Shown: positions 27,059 to 39,207 of the stretch, one piece after another
How the letters are laid out: each line of letters opens with the position of its first letter
Position numbering within the stretch: the stretch's first letter is position 1
DNA from: Apostichopus japonicus
Lineage: Eukaryota > Echinodermata > Holothuroidea > Aspidochirotida > Stichopodidae
Direction of reading: 5' to 3'
Assembly (NCBI RefSeq): GCF_037975245.1
Contig: NC_092570.1
Span: 267,501-331,500, forward strand
Length of the DNA stretch: 64,000 nt
Notes under the pieces: generated by a model
Databases searched by the model: none
What the model was told of the DNA's origin: nothing
Seen by the model: the letters and a program-made list of their open reading frames with translations, nothing else
Position numbers and translations under genes: made by a program

Positions 27059-29500
27059 TGATAATGATAGCATATCGTCGTCTGATATTTTGCTTTTTTA
27101 CATGTTAAGTGCAGCTGATGAACACAAAACAAATTAAAAAGTTATCTCAAATATTGTGCCGAAATTTACCGCCTTGACGATCGTAATCTGTGAAATACAG
27201 TCAAAGAAGTTGCAAGAAATGATTTGATGAGAATTGCGAATAATAATTGTAGTATATAGCCATCCCTTTTACTTTCAGCTAACCGCTCTTAACATTAACA
27301 CAAGGTAACATTTAAGAAATCCTACATTAAGACCTAGTTCAGAATACTATTTCAAGAACTTATTTATACAATGCAATTTATCCAATTTGACCTAGGTTAG
27401 ATTACTAATTTTTATAAACTCATTTATAAACAGAGAGTTTGAAAGCCATTGTTGTGAGCTTTCTACTCTCTGAAACTTTTGTTTATTTGACGTTTTCCTA
27501 ACACTTAACTTTTACTAGCTATTACCTTACTTTCTTAATTTTTTATGGGTTTTATTTCCTAAATTTTTATTCCGACACATTCTATTCTAAACTTGTTGGA
27601 TATTGTAACATACTATGTCCAATCATCTCAATAGCAGTAACAAAATCGTAAGGAATGGCGCCATTACAAACAAAAAGAAAACTACAAAGCGGTCGTCACA
27701 AATATCGTTTCGCTTTATTAATAGACCTATATAATCGTAATTTATGTATGACAGGAAAGACAACAAACCTATTTTAATAGGCGCACATGTGTTACTTACC
27801 GGTAACCATTAGAAATAAACATCCAGTAAATCTGAACCCAGAGAAGTAACCGTAAACGTTTGGTAACGTCACTTCCGGTCAGGCTCTCCTAAGCTCATCA
27901 TCAACATTGCAATAAGGGGACCAATAAATAATCCATGATAAAGTACAACCGAGTATTAGCCTGAAACTGTTCCGAAATGAATAAGAAAATATGTCCACAG
28001 CGGCCACAAAGTTTGTCAAGACGAACAGAGTGCGACATAAACTTTCAAGTCCAGAAATATGGCGTGCACAGCCAGGGCAACTACTAAAATATTCTTATAT
28101 TCTTAAACCATATTGTGGTTAAGAAATGCTTTGGAAAAGCACTTTAAGCGATGTTATCGGGTCTGATTTTTTGTGTCTTCAGTTTTTTTTTTCTCCTATA
28201 GGGATTCTTGATGGGGACATGAGTGTCCCTCCTGATCCTGTTTTCTACCAAAATAAACTAAACTTACATTGCCTAAACCTTTAGCGGATACTTAATACGA
28301 AGCTTCTAGTTCAGTTAGATTGACGGCAAAAGACAGCTTTATCACTTTCTTGAAATAAAACGTTACAGCCAATTATCCAACGTTGGCAATTAAATGGAAA
28401 CAACCAAGTCCTATTTTAAAAATGAGATAAATTCCAGGGGGTTGGGGTGCAATAGGGGGTGAGCCATGCAGAGAGATTTATCATTTTCATTACTCTACTT
28501 TATGAAATGGTTAATTTAATTAATTTACTTTCTTGCTGCAGAAAGATTCTACAGGAAGGTCGTACAGAACCTCCTCCAGCAACCCCCACCCCCCCCCACA
28601 CCCCCACCCCCACACATGTATTATGTATTGTATCACCGCTAATGATAATGGAGTGTAAGTATTGTTTTATCGATTTTCTAGGGCTGCTTTTGCAAAGTGC
28701 GAATCTCCTATAGATGCTCTTCTCCTAATCTTAGTATATGTTAGGTAGTTAGAAGTAACCATCTATACATGCATGTAGGTATGCGTAAGTATAAGTACGT
28801 TATGTAATAACGTTACGTATAGAAGACGTGTACCATAAATTATTTGATGAGCAAATTTATCTTGCGTGATCTTGTGTGTTTAGTGTAAAGGGACATCATC
28901 ATTATCATGATCAAGTAGAATACTACATCATGGTGTACGTTTAGTACATAATCGTAAAGCATGGTGATTTACATGACCGTAATCTGTCATTTATTACTCT
29001 GTTGGCGTGCCATACTAGTACAATGACTTAAGCTGTATGACAATGACTTAATGTAGGTCACAATAGTGTCCCAATACCGCCGAATACATAAGACACCCAA
29101 AATGAACGCCAATGATACCTCTTCTTCCCACCTTTACCTCGCCTTCCCCTCTCCATTACCAAAAGGTTCCCACACCCCGTGTCGTGCGCAAGGGGTGGGC
29201 GACGCATAGTTTCTGTTACCCACCATGACATATTAAGGCCTTAAGCCTCCTATTAGAGCCATTGTAAGTTAGAAAGTTCAACAATATTTAATGCATGACC
29301 AAAAGCATGCATTGATGATGAAATTTGCATTGAATTCATTCGTACCGTCATTCGTTATACCGTCTTTGAAACAATAAAGTACAGGATTGACGTACTTATT
29401 AGAGTTTACGGTAGATTTAGTTTAATTAATTTGTAAATGCACAATTGTGGATATGTACTGGCAGTCGTTTATTATCACCGCAACATGTACACTGCATGTG

Positions 29501-30051
<551 letters not shown>

Positions 30052-30540
30052 TCACCTCCCCGTAGACCCTATCCCTTTCCTGTACCTTGGACGGAGATTA
30101 TAACGAATGGAATTTCCCTGCTGTGGTGGGCCTTCCATTTTCCCGGTGGGGTCATTCTGTCGTGTCAAAGAATAGATGTGAGTTCCCCAGACGCCCCCAT
30201 AGTTTCTGCCCCCTCTGAAGGAACATTCCCTTGGCCCGCTCTAGAGATATTGGGGCTGCACTGAACCCCGACATTAACCCCTCGTTTGGTTGACACAATA
30301 GACTCTTCCAACCAGGTTCTATCGTAGCTACAATGGTACGGCTTCTGTCTGTTTGAATGAACCACCTTAGGTTTTGACTTTGCACTCTTCCGTATATGAT
30401 AGGTGACATCCCACCGTTGCCACCAATGAAACACTTTCCTCTTTGAGTAGCGCCGGCCAGCCGATTCAGGATTCTTGGACTAAGATGTAGTATTGTTATT
30501 GTCCAGAGAATGAAGATGAACACAAATAAATCCAGAGAGG
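30052..30540 (-). pseudogene. Broken Ty3/gypsy-type integrase C-terminus
   Basis: On the minus strand one frame contains WDVTYHIRKSAKSKPKVVHS followed by NRQKPYH. This resembles the module near the end of gypsy-type integrases (Y.I...SKPKVVH..RLKPY). It then stops, and another frame continues with [15 protein letters not shown], the short 'YNLRPR' tail often found at the end of such Pol proteins. At least one frameshift therefore separates the two parts. The 123-aa open frame over the same bases is a different frame and a shadow. No LTRs, protease or RT were found nearby, and a long TA tract abuts the end. It is a decayed fragment. Confidence 0.55.
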
Positions 30541-31358
30541 TGACTGTATTTTTATCCCAGATTTATTGAAAAGAAAACTTCTTACAGTAAGGTTGAGTGT
30601 GTTGTACTGGATGTGTTGTACAAACTTGAGGCTACGTGGCCCTGAAGCCTACCATCAAGAATGTTTCTTCCAATAGCAACCAGAGTAGACTGTCCTGTCC
30701 CTCCCATGTAATGCATTTTATATAAATCCCTTAACAATGCGTGGAAATACCACATGAACTTTACCTTACAACTTAGCTTAAAAATACTTCAGGTTCTTGG
30801 CGACTACGTTGTGTTAGATAGTGTAAAACCGCCTACACCCCCCTTTCATCACATAATACACAAATACTTCTGAGCATTCCTGCCATCCCCAAACAAATGT
30901 ACTCATTTACAGAGATGAATGTGATCACATGAGTATCCCTAGAAAATATCACATGTGTTACATCACAATACAAGGATAAGCCTGATACCACATGCCGATG
31001 CATTGGAGCAGCCCAAAGAGCCATAATCTGCCAACAGTTACAACTGGTTTAATAAATGCCAGGAGAGATAAGCCCTACATAATTCCAAGTGGATTTAAAC
31101 TTCCACACCGTCCATACAACTCGCTAAAAAGAACTTGTGATATCAAATTTATTATTTAATACAAGGCTGCTTTCCATAATAATAATATTAATAACTCTGT
31201 ATTTTGTATTGCATTAACTGAGCTTACGCCCCTGTATAGAGGCAAGGAGCTATTAACGAAATAATAGTTAATAGCTCTATGAAAATGGTAGGTGTTCGTA
31301 ACCGTTTTTGACTGTGGGCTCCGCTAGCCCGAATTAGAGTAAACAGGGAATTGAAACT

Positions 31359-31364
31359 TTTATT
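31359..31364 (-). terminator. Candidate poly(A) signal, MCT copy A
   Basis: AATAAA on the minus strand (tttatt on the plus), about 100 nt after the stop codon of copy A. Confidence 0.45.
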
Positions 31365-31463
31365 ACACCAGTCATATATTTTATGGTTAAACTGACATAT
31401 AATTAAAATTAAACCGTGAATTTGTTGCTCCTCTCAAAGTGAACAAAATGTCCGTCTCCGTAA

Positions 31464-31732
31464 TCATACGCTTGATTCACGTGATTTGGTGACGTCACAT
31501 GTCACATTCTGTTTGGTAACCTCTTGGCTTTCGTTTGCTCTTATGAACTCTGTAGTTGTTGCTTCCTGTTGGTTTATTTCATCATCTTCATCTGGGATTG
31601 CTTCTATTCCGGATGCTCTCTTTAGCTTCTTTTGAATGAGGAGAAGGAATAGAAGGAAACCACTTATGAAAAGTGAGATTCCTGCCACGAAAAACGACAA
31701 ATCGTAACTTCCACTTGTGTCAAATAGAAAAC
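31464..31732 (-). CDS. SLC16-like: MCT copy A exon 5 (terminal)
   Basis: Acceptor tttttgtatag. Encodes FLFDTSGSYDLSFFVAG (the family's 'FD.TGSYD' motif before TM12), the last helix, and an acidic cytosolic tail ending KSRESSV, stop TGA at 31466-31464. The last three residues fit the class I PDZ-ligand rule [ST]-X-hydrophobic. Confidence 0.88.
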
Positions 31733-34700
31733 CTATACAAAAAAGACAAGAGGAAAGAAAAAACTAAAATCATTAACTTAAGGTTCTTCAATTTCTTATC
31801 AAAATATGTGGATACTATATTGACATGCAATGAAGTGAAAATGAAAATACGGAAAAACGCCATGCCGACAGGGACATAGCACCACATGACATAACTTGAT
31901 ACTACATGACACGATGACATGGTATTCAATGACGTGATGTGTGAAATGACATAATAAGATGATACATGATATAACAAAGAGTGACCTTACTGACGTAACT
32001 TGATGTTGTATGACGTAACGTGTGACATGACATGGACAGGGGCGTAGCGAAGGTTTTTTTGTTGGGGGGGTGTGGAGAATTTGATTTGCCGACGGATCTG
32101 GAAGTGGTGACTGAAATGGGGGAGGGGTCTAAGGGGAGGGGGTGTCCCCCTCCCCTAAGGAAATTTTTTAGTTTTGAAACGTCCTTAGATGCAATCTGGT
32201 GCATATTTTAAGTCAAACTTGATTTGCCGACGGATCTGGAAGTGGTGACTGAAATGGGGGAGGGGTCTAAGGGGAGGGGGTGTCCCCCTCCCCTTTGGAA
32301 AATTTTTAGTTTTGAAACGTCCTTAGATGCAATCTGGTGTATATTTTAAGTCAAATTTGATTTGCCGACGGATCTGGAAGTGGTGACTGAAATGGGGGAG
32401 GGGTCTAATTTTTAGTTCTGAAACGTCCTTAGATGCAATCTGATGTATATTTTAAGTCAAATTTGATTTGCCGACGGATCTGGAAGTGGTGACTGAAATG
32501 GGGGAGTGGTCTAAGGGGAGGGAGTGTCCCCCTCCCCTTTGGAAAATTTTTAGTTTTGAAACGTCCTTAGATGCAATCTGGTGCATATTTTAAGTCAAAC
32601 TTGATTTGCCGACGGATCTGGAAGTGGTGACTGAAATGGGGGAAGGGTAGGGGGTCTACCCCTCCCCTTTGGAAAAATTAGTTTGAACGTCCTTAGATGC
32701 AATCTGGTGAATATTTTAAGTCAAATTTGGCACGGAAGAAGCTCCCGTTCTCCTTTTTCTATTCAGCTTTCCTTCTTTCTTCCCCTTCCGCTCTCTTCAC
32801 CTTTTCTCCTTTTGCCGACAGACCCAAAATTTGCCGACAGCGACCAAATTATTGGGGGGGGTGTGACACCCCCCACACCCCCCCGCTCGCTACGCCCCTG
32901 GACATGGAATTACATGACGTACGACTAAAATGAGACGATGTGACGTAACGTGACGTGACATGAAATGACAAACGATGAAGGGACATTACATGATACATGA
33001 GAATATGATATGATATGAAATGAAACTTACTCATGATTAACACACCAGTCACCATGGCAAATCCGTTGAAGAACAGCACCACACCAAATCCCCCAGACAC
33101 GTCACCAGGTGAAAGCATATCGCGTAGCACCATAACTTGAAGAGATGGATAGGGTCCATTTGTAAGTCCAAAAATCAAGGCACACGACAGTAAAGTCCAG
33201 AAGTTGTCCAAGAAAGGATAGCATATGATAGATATTGCACTGATAACACTTGTAAGGGAGTACATTCCCAAGGGCGTCATGAAATTTCGATCTAGAAAAA
33301 TCCCATGTCCAACACGGCCCAATAAATTTCCCAGCCCAATGGCAGAAATTAAATACGACGCCTCGAGCTGAGTCAGTCCAACATCAAATACAGCTCTGGC
33401 ATTGAAATAAATGGTCGACCCAAAAGAACCGAAGGATGTCCATACAAAAGTGAAAATAATGAAAATAAATATTTTATTCTCTATTAATAAATGAAATCCA
33501 CCGCACTTGAGGCAAGAATATAATACTTTCTTGATTCTCTTTGACATAACTTGACTATCTTTGATGGCAGAGTTGGGCTTGGTGGTATCATCTGATGGTA
33601 GAACAGGCTCCACCACCTCTCTACCATTCTCTTGTAGTAAACTCTTCTTTCTCTGCTTCTTCTCTTTAGTCATCCAAAATATTTCTTTTTCAGTCGGTTT
33701 AATGAGGAATCCACAGAGGCACGGTAAAAGAGATGAACCGGCTAAAATGCGAAGGGCAGTCCTCCAACCGAAATATTCAACAAGGAGCTGTAAAATTGGT
33801 GGAACGACAATTAAACCAAATCCAGAACCAGAGAAGCCAATTCCGTTGGCAAGGCCAACTTTCTTATCAAAGTAGAAGCCGACAGAAACGAGAGCTGGAA
33901 GGTATCCTAAAGCTATCCCTAGACCTGCGAAAAGAAATACAAGTGTCTGCTTTGTTCATTACCAAGAAAAGGAGATATTGAGTTGGAATCATCAATTATA
34001 ACAATATATTTAATAATTTTTGAACAATATAAGTTACATATAAGTTGATAATACTCACTTTTAGAAACGAAACCTGTTACCTCATACAGCCCCACATAAA
34101 TGTCATAATTAAATAAAGTGTCCAACGGTAGTTTTTCTATCCACTCCTCCTGTTCGTCAACCTCAAACCCCACCATATTTGATGATTGGTTACGACACTG
34201 TGAAACTCAAGCATCCAATACAAAACACACCTTATTTTCATGACCAATCACTTCGTGAACCTCACATCTTACCCAAGCCCCAAAAGTATCAATTTCCCTT
34301 TCATTCTCCACTCTGTCAAATATATTCTCAACGTGTGCTACTCCGCACTAAACCTCCGAAGTTCTGATATCAAACTCCTTCCCCATCTCCTCCTACGTCC
34401 TTTCCTAGCCATGTAGTCAGCTGAATTGGCCAAAACCAATTGGTATCATGAAATAAGTGTGGAAGTCGATGTTATCTGTCTGCAAAAATACTACAAACGA
34501 TATTAAAACCATCAATATTTTTGAAAGAAAATTTACCTGTCAATAAATTAGTTACATAAAGTTGCCAGAGTTGACATGTGAAAGACCCAAGTAGCAGGGT
34601 TATTGCCATAACAAAGCATCCAATGATAACGATGATTCTGGATCCAAAACGAGAACTGAGGGCACTAGCAATCACCGCTGCATGAGTCAAAATAGAAAAC

Positions 34701-36407
34701 TTCATTTAAATAAAATCATTAAGTTATGAGGAATATTTTCTCTGTCACGCCCCCTCTACCCTTCTACCCCCCCCCCCCCTCTTACGCCCTGCAAAGGTTA
34801 GTGATAATTCCTTGAATTTATAAGTATAATTGAACAAAAAAGGATGTTTAACTGTAGTGACCTTTGACCTCGCGATTTAACGTACTAACCATATGGTTCA
34901 GCAAAGCTTCACATACATTTCACAGTCTGCTTGGAGTTACTGAGCTGCTTATATAGGGTCGAAAGGTGCTAGTTTCAAGGCTCCAAATGGGCAGTTTGTT
35001 TCAAGACCCCAGACCCACCGATCTGATCAGGATTAGTCGATAGCAATCTATTGTCCAGTTGTGCCCTATATATATATCAACATCCCATCCATATGGCTTA
35101 TGTTTCACTACTGAAAGCAACGGTAACTATAGACGATGATATTATTTACCTCCAGTACAAGTGACGAAACCAAGTGCGATTCCTATCCATGACACCTCTT
35201 GAGCTCCGACGCCATATTCGATTTGCCACTGAACCATCAGCACTCCAACACTCTTCAGATAACCTAATCAGAAATCACGTGACAAACGTCATGAAAACAT
35301 TGTTAACGAAATATTTTGATTATATTCAGTATATTTTTTATTCAATATGTAACACGGATATGAAACTTGTAAACATCTGGGAAGCAGCAAAGGCCTCAAA
35401 AAGAAAAAACTTTCAAGAAGAAAAAAAGCAAGGTGTCGCAGTCAGCTAATGAACTTGCAACATTTACCGTTCAGGAGAACACTTTTCACTGCTCGCAGAA
35501 ACTTTAGCGGGCAATTGCCTACGTAGATATTTATACCGACGTACTCATAGGACATGCCAATGATCAACACAAGATTCGTAAAACGCTGTGATATAAGATA
35601 CTGCAGATTTGTATATTTTAGTCATTTCAATGCTAAAGGGTCTTTTAGCTATAAAAGTCGTCGGCTAAGCACATGGCATTAAATTTTAAGGTATTGTTTG
35701 TATCGTGTCATCGTCTCAGCGGTCTTCACCTTCCACTGGGAACTTGGACTCATACTTAGTTTTAAGGAGCAATGAATATCAATCACACACTAACATGAAC
35801 ATGAAAAGGATGTTTTATCTGAAGAGAAGGTTGATTCTTTAACACTTGTTTGGTTCCCTACTTAGGAATCACCATATGCTTGTAACTACATTGGCTTGTT
35901 AATAACATTGCGGTGTATCCAGTAAGGCTTGGTCGGTGACAAGCCAATGGAAACTGTAAGTTTCCTTGAAAGTAATAACATGATATACAAATCAACGAAA
36001 GACAAAGGAACACAATGAGAGGGTAACTTCAACCTCCAGAAAAGTCAGCAAGGGACTCAGTAATCCCCCCCCCCCCACCCACTGACAGACAGAAAATCCT
36101 AAAGTGCAGTACATAACCATGTAATTATATGCAGTACCACATATACAGTTGAAAATTCTTCAACATTGTTCCAATTGTGGCAAAATATAGCAGCATTTGC
36201 ATCTCAACACCCTCCAAAAGAAGTTGCCTTTTTCACCCTGATATGTTGGCTAAGCGTGATTCTACAAACTACATATTTCATTGACCAATGCTCATACCAT
36301 CATACCATACCTGCAAGGAAGGTTCCGATCACAAAGATACCGGAGAGAGCAATCCATCCCCATCCTCCATCAGTAGCGATTGGGGCGGCCGCAATATCTG
36401 GATCCAT
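31464..36407 (-). CDS. SLC16-like: Monocarboxylate transporter-like, copy A (whole gene, 5 coding exons)
   Basis: Exons, 5' to 3': 36407-36311, 35263-35150, 34677-34537, 33924-33031, 31732-31464; 1515 nt, 504 aa, all junctions phase 1. This is an SLC16 major-facilitator protein with 12 expected membrane segments. Seen: the signature DGGWGW (13-18), TM1 lysine K36 in GYLKSVGVL, the TM5 block YFDKKVGLANGIGFSGSGFG, a charged central loop, and the TM8 block GLGNLLGRVGHGIFLDR. In the family the TM8 pattern is D...R (human MCT1 D309/R313) and serves proton and substrate coupling. Here the Asp is Asn317 (AAT at 33328-33326) while Arg321 is kept, so proton-linked lactate transport is doubtful. The tail ends ESSV, a class I PDZ-ligand pattern. 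Copy B lies upstream on the same strand. Substrate not assignable. Confidence 0.88.
32037..32900. mobile_element. Non-autonomous hAT-type element with 8-bp TSD
   Basis: The ends are caggggcgtagcg and its inverse cgctacgcccctg. They are flanked by an exact 8-bp duplication gacatgga at 32029-32036 and 32901-32908, the target-site length of hAT transposons. Inside are five tandem copies of a roughly 137-bp unit (one 110 bp), each starting near gatttgccgacggatctgg (about 32080, 32220, 32357, 32467, 32603), with G/C-rich foldback segments. No transposase. It sits in the last intron of MCT copy A. Confidence 0.85.
33031..33924 (-). CDS. SLC16-like: MCT copy A exon 4 (main exon)
   Basis: 894 nt, acceptor tatttcttttcgcag, donor gtaagt. 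Encodes TM4-TM6, a long charged loop (TKEKKQRKKSLLQENGRE onward) and TM7-TM10 up to FFNGFAMVTGVLIM. It carries the Asn317/Arg321 pair. The reading frame runs on past the donor, so the apparent longer ORF is not the protein end. Confidence 0.9.
34537..34677 (-). CDS. SLC16-like: MCT copy A exon 3
   Basis: 141 nt, acceptor catgcag, donor gtaaat. Encodes SALSSRFGSRIIVIIGC (the TM2-TM3 loop and TM3), then SFTCQLWQLYVTNLLTG. The length is identical to copy B exon 3. Confidence 0.88.
35150..35263 (-). CDS. SLC16-like: MCT copy A exon 2
   Basis: 114 nt, acceptor ctgattag, donor gtaaat. Encodes GYLKSVGVLMVQWQ (TM1 end with the conserved lysine), EVSWIGIALGF and TCTG of TM2. The length is identical to copy B exon 2. 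Confidence 0.88.
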
Positions 36408-36440
36408 CCTATGAAATGCAGGAAGATCAAACTGTAATGT
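36311..36440 (-). CDS. SLC16-like: MCT copy A exon 1 (5' UTR plus start)
   Basis: ATG is at 36407 and the donor after 36311 is cag/gtatgg. It encodes MDPDIAAAPIATDGGWGW and the start of TM1. Upstream, an acceptor (cctcgttttgttttgcag) places the exon start at 36440, giving a 33-nt UTR portion. At least one noncoding exon must therefore lie further right, beyond the 42-bp minisatellite. Confidence 0.8.
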
Positions 36441-36477
36441 CTGCAAAACAAAACGAGGAAAACAAGAAGAAGAGAGA

Positions 36478-37575
36478 ATCCAGTTAAAGGGAGTAGTAGT
36501 TGTCTTATACTGCTTGTTAATCCAGTTAAAGGGAGTAATAGTTGTCTTATACTGCTTGTTAATCCAGTTAAAGGGAGAGGTAGCTGTCTTATACTGCTTG
36601 TTAATCCAGTTAAAGGGAGTAGTAGTTGTCTTATACTGCTTGTTAATCCAGTTAAAGGGAGTAATAGTTTCCTTATAGTGCTTGTTAATACAGTTAAATG
36701 GAGTAGTAGTTGCCTTATACTGTTTGTTAATCCAATAAAAGGGAGTAGTTGTCTTATACTGTTTGTTAATCCAATTAAAGGGAGTAGTAGTTGCCTTATA
36801 CTGCTTGTTAATCCAGTTAAAGGGAGTAGTAGTTGCCTTATACTGCTTGTTAATCCAGTTAAAGGGAGTAGTAGTTGCCTTATACTGCTTGTTAATCCAG
36901 TTAAAGGGAGTAATAGTTTCCTTGTACTGTTTGTTAATCCAGTTAAAGGGAGTAGTAGTTGTCTTATACTGCTTGTTAATCCAATTAAAGGGAGTAGTAG
37001 TTGCCTTATACTGCTTGTTAATCCAGTTAAAGGGAGAGGTAGCTGCCTTATACTGTTTGTTAATCCAGTTAAATGGAGTAGTAGTTGCCTTATACTGTTT
37101 GTTAATCCAGTTAAAGGGAGAGGTAACTGCCTTATACTGTTTGTTAATCCAGTTAAGGCGAGTAGTTGCCTTATGCTGTTTGTTAATCCAGTTAAATGGA
37201 GTAGTAGTTGTCTTATACTGCTTGTTAATCCAGTTAAAGGGAGTAATAGTTTCCTTATAGTGTTTGTTAATCCAGTTAAAGGGAGTAGTAGTTGCCTTAT
37301 ACTGCTTGTTAATCCAGTTAAATGGAGTAGTAGTTTCCTTATAGTGTTTGTTTATCCAGTTAAAGGAGTAGTAGTTTCCTTATAGTGTTTGTTAATCCTT
37401 GTAAATCCAGTTAAAGGAGTAGTAGTTGCCTTTTACTGTTTGTTAATCCAGTTAAAGGGAGTAGTAGTTTCCTTATACTCTTTGTTAACCCAATTAAAGG
37501 GAGTAGTAGTTGCCTTATACTGTTTGTTAATCCAATTAAAGGGAGTAGTTGCCTTATACTGTTTGTTAATATTAT
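36478..37575. repeat. 42-bp minisatellite, about 26 units
   Basis: Unit gttaatccagttaaagggag + tagtagttgccttatactgctt, with variants (aatggagta, gaggtagctg, ttccttatag). It begins about 36 bp upstream of the splice acceptor of MCT copy A exon 1, so it lies in that gene's 5' intron. The 42-bp period keeps two plus-strand frames open (235 aa and 165 aa), which are not genes. Confidence 0.95.
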
Positions 37576-39207
37576 TACGATTGAATGTTTATTGTTCCTA
37601 CAATATTGGAATGAATAAATATCCTATTGTCCCTTGGTATAGCTAAACTCAGCAAGACCTTGTTTACACAGGTCCAATGCACGATTAATCTAACGAATAC
37701 AATGTAGATCTATCATTGAACAAATGTACACTCTTCGGTCTATTAAAAACTGCTTGGTCGATTTCCTGGCCCTGGTTTATCAACATCCAAAACACAAAAT
37801 ATACGCCATATGCGTACGGGAGCAGTTAGCTTTGGAAAGTAACTATGACTTGTGTAGTATATAATGCGGTGCCATAACGGGGAAGCTGTTCGTGCCCGAG
37901 ATGACCAAATAACACCGAGTCGTTGCGGATAAAAACATTTGTTGCCTGCAACTTTTTGCAAGATTTTTTCAACACAAATGGGTTCAAATGTTACCTGTAA
38001 CGAACCAAAGTAATTTGTTTTGAAAAAGTATGCTACTCAAGGAGATCTATTTTCTTTACGTGTGCAGAATTAATTGTTCGCCGCCTCAAGTCTTGTAAAT
38101 CTGGGTGTGCATCTTTTCCTGCGAAGCCAACCTATGAATTTGAGATCGATATGAAGAGTGTATGTTCAGCTGAAATTCACCCGCCAGCCATGTAGATGAT
38201 GGAGCGGGCTAGTAATCCCGATATTGGAGCGCGCATGCGGACTACAATAATTAAGGTCAGACCAATTATGTGCTATACACCATGTCCTTGCACAAAATGT
38301 CATGCTGACACGAAAAAATTTATTACTGACCACATCCCTAACTAAGAAGGAAAGGTTTCCAGGGACTGAATTCTGCTAGCCTTAAACAACCATTGACTTG
38401 AAAAACAATAAAATGTCTCCACATGAAATCAAATTTATCCAGCTACAGTGCTGAAGGTTTTTACACTTTCCCTCTTGCTGACCTCCAATGACCTTTGACC
38501 TTCACACGGAATTACTGGGCTCTTGTACTCATTATAGGAAAGTCATATGCATCGTATGATGTCATGCTTAAAATTTCCAGAGTGTAACCTGAACCTCTAC
38601 TGAACCAAAATAACCTGTAACCTCCACCAAAAAATATAGTGTTTTTGTACTCATTATAGAGAAGCCATAGCCATAAATACTAGCTACTGCAGTTTTCTAT
38701 CTGAAATATCGTATTTAATTTTACATAGTGCTCAAGTTTTGACAACTCGCGACCTTAAATTAACTACATCAAGTTATGTATAAACTATACAATAGACAAT
38801 GCTGTCATATCATGCATATATGAGATCATTTCAAGATCTGATTTTGGAGATATAGCACACTTGATATATTCCCAGTCTTCTGCTGACCCCAAATGACCCT
38901 TTGACCTTCACCACAAACAATGAACTAATTACAGGAAACCCACATGCCAAAATATAGAAACTGCACAGGCGACCTTCCTTGAGATATCATGTTTACATGA
39001 GTTGACCTCAAATGATGTGACATCCACGAAAACCGCAACAGATCGTCTACTCACCAATGACAAGCTACACACCAGGTCTGAACTTCATACAAGTTCTGCT
39101 TTTTGAGATATTGCGTGCACATTGTTTTCAGACTTTCACCCGTGCTGACCTCAAATGACCTTTGACCAATATCAACAACAATCCCAAACCAGTTCTACTT
39201 ATAAGAG
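37576..39207. other. No gene; dispersed repeat rich in TGACCTTTGACC
   Basis: From about 38440 the sequence repeats phrases like gctgacctc(c/a)aatgacc and tttgaccttcac, with 'tactcattata' in between, typical of an old interspersed repeat. Contains the DR1-like sites described in the findings. Confidence 0.55.

Noticed and set aside
30152-30523. 123-aa minus ORF as a gene
   Set aside because: The gypsy integrase signal is in other frames over the same bases, so this frame is a shadow.
36678-37385. 235-aa plus-strand ORF with 14-residue repeats
   Set aside because: It exists only because the 42-bp period is a multiple of three; two frames are open, and the region is the 5' intron of MCT copy A.
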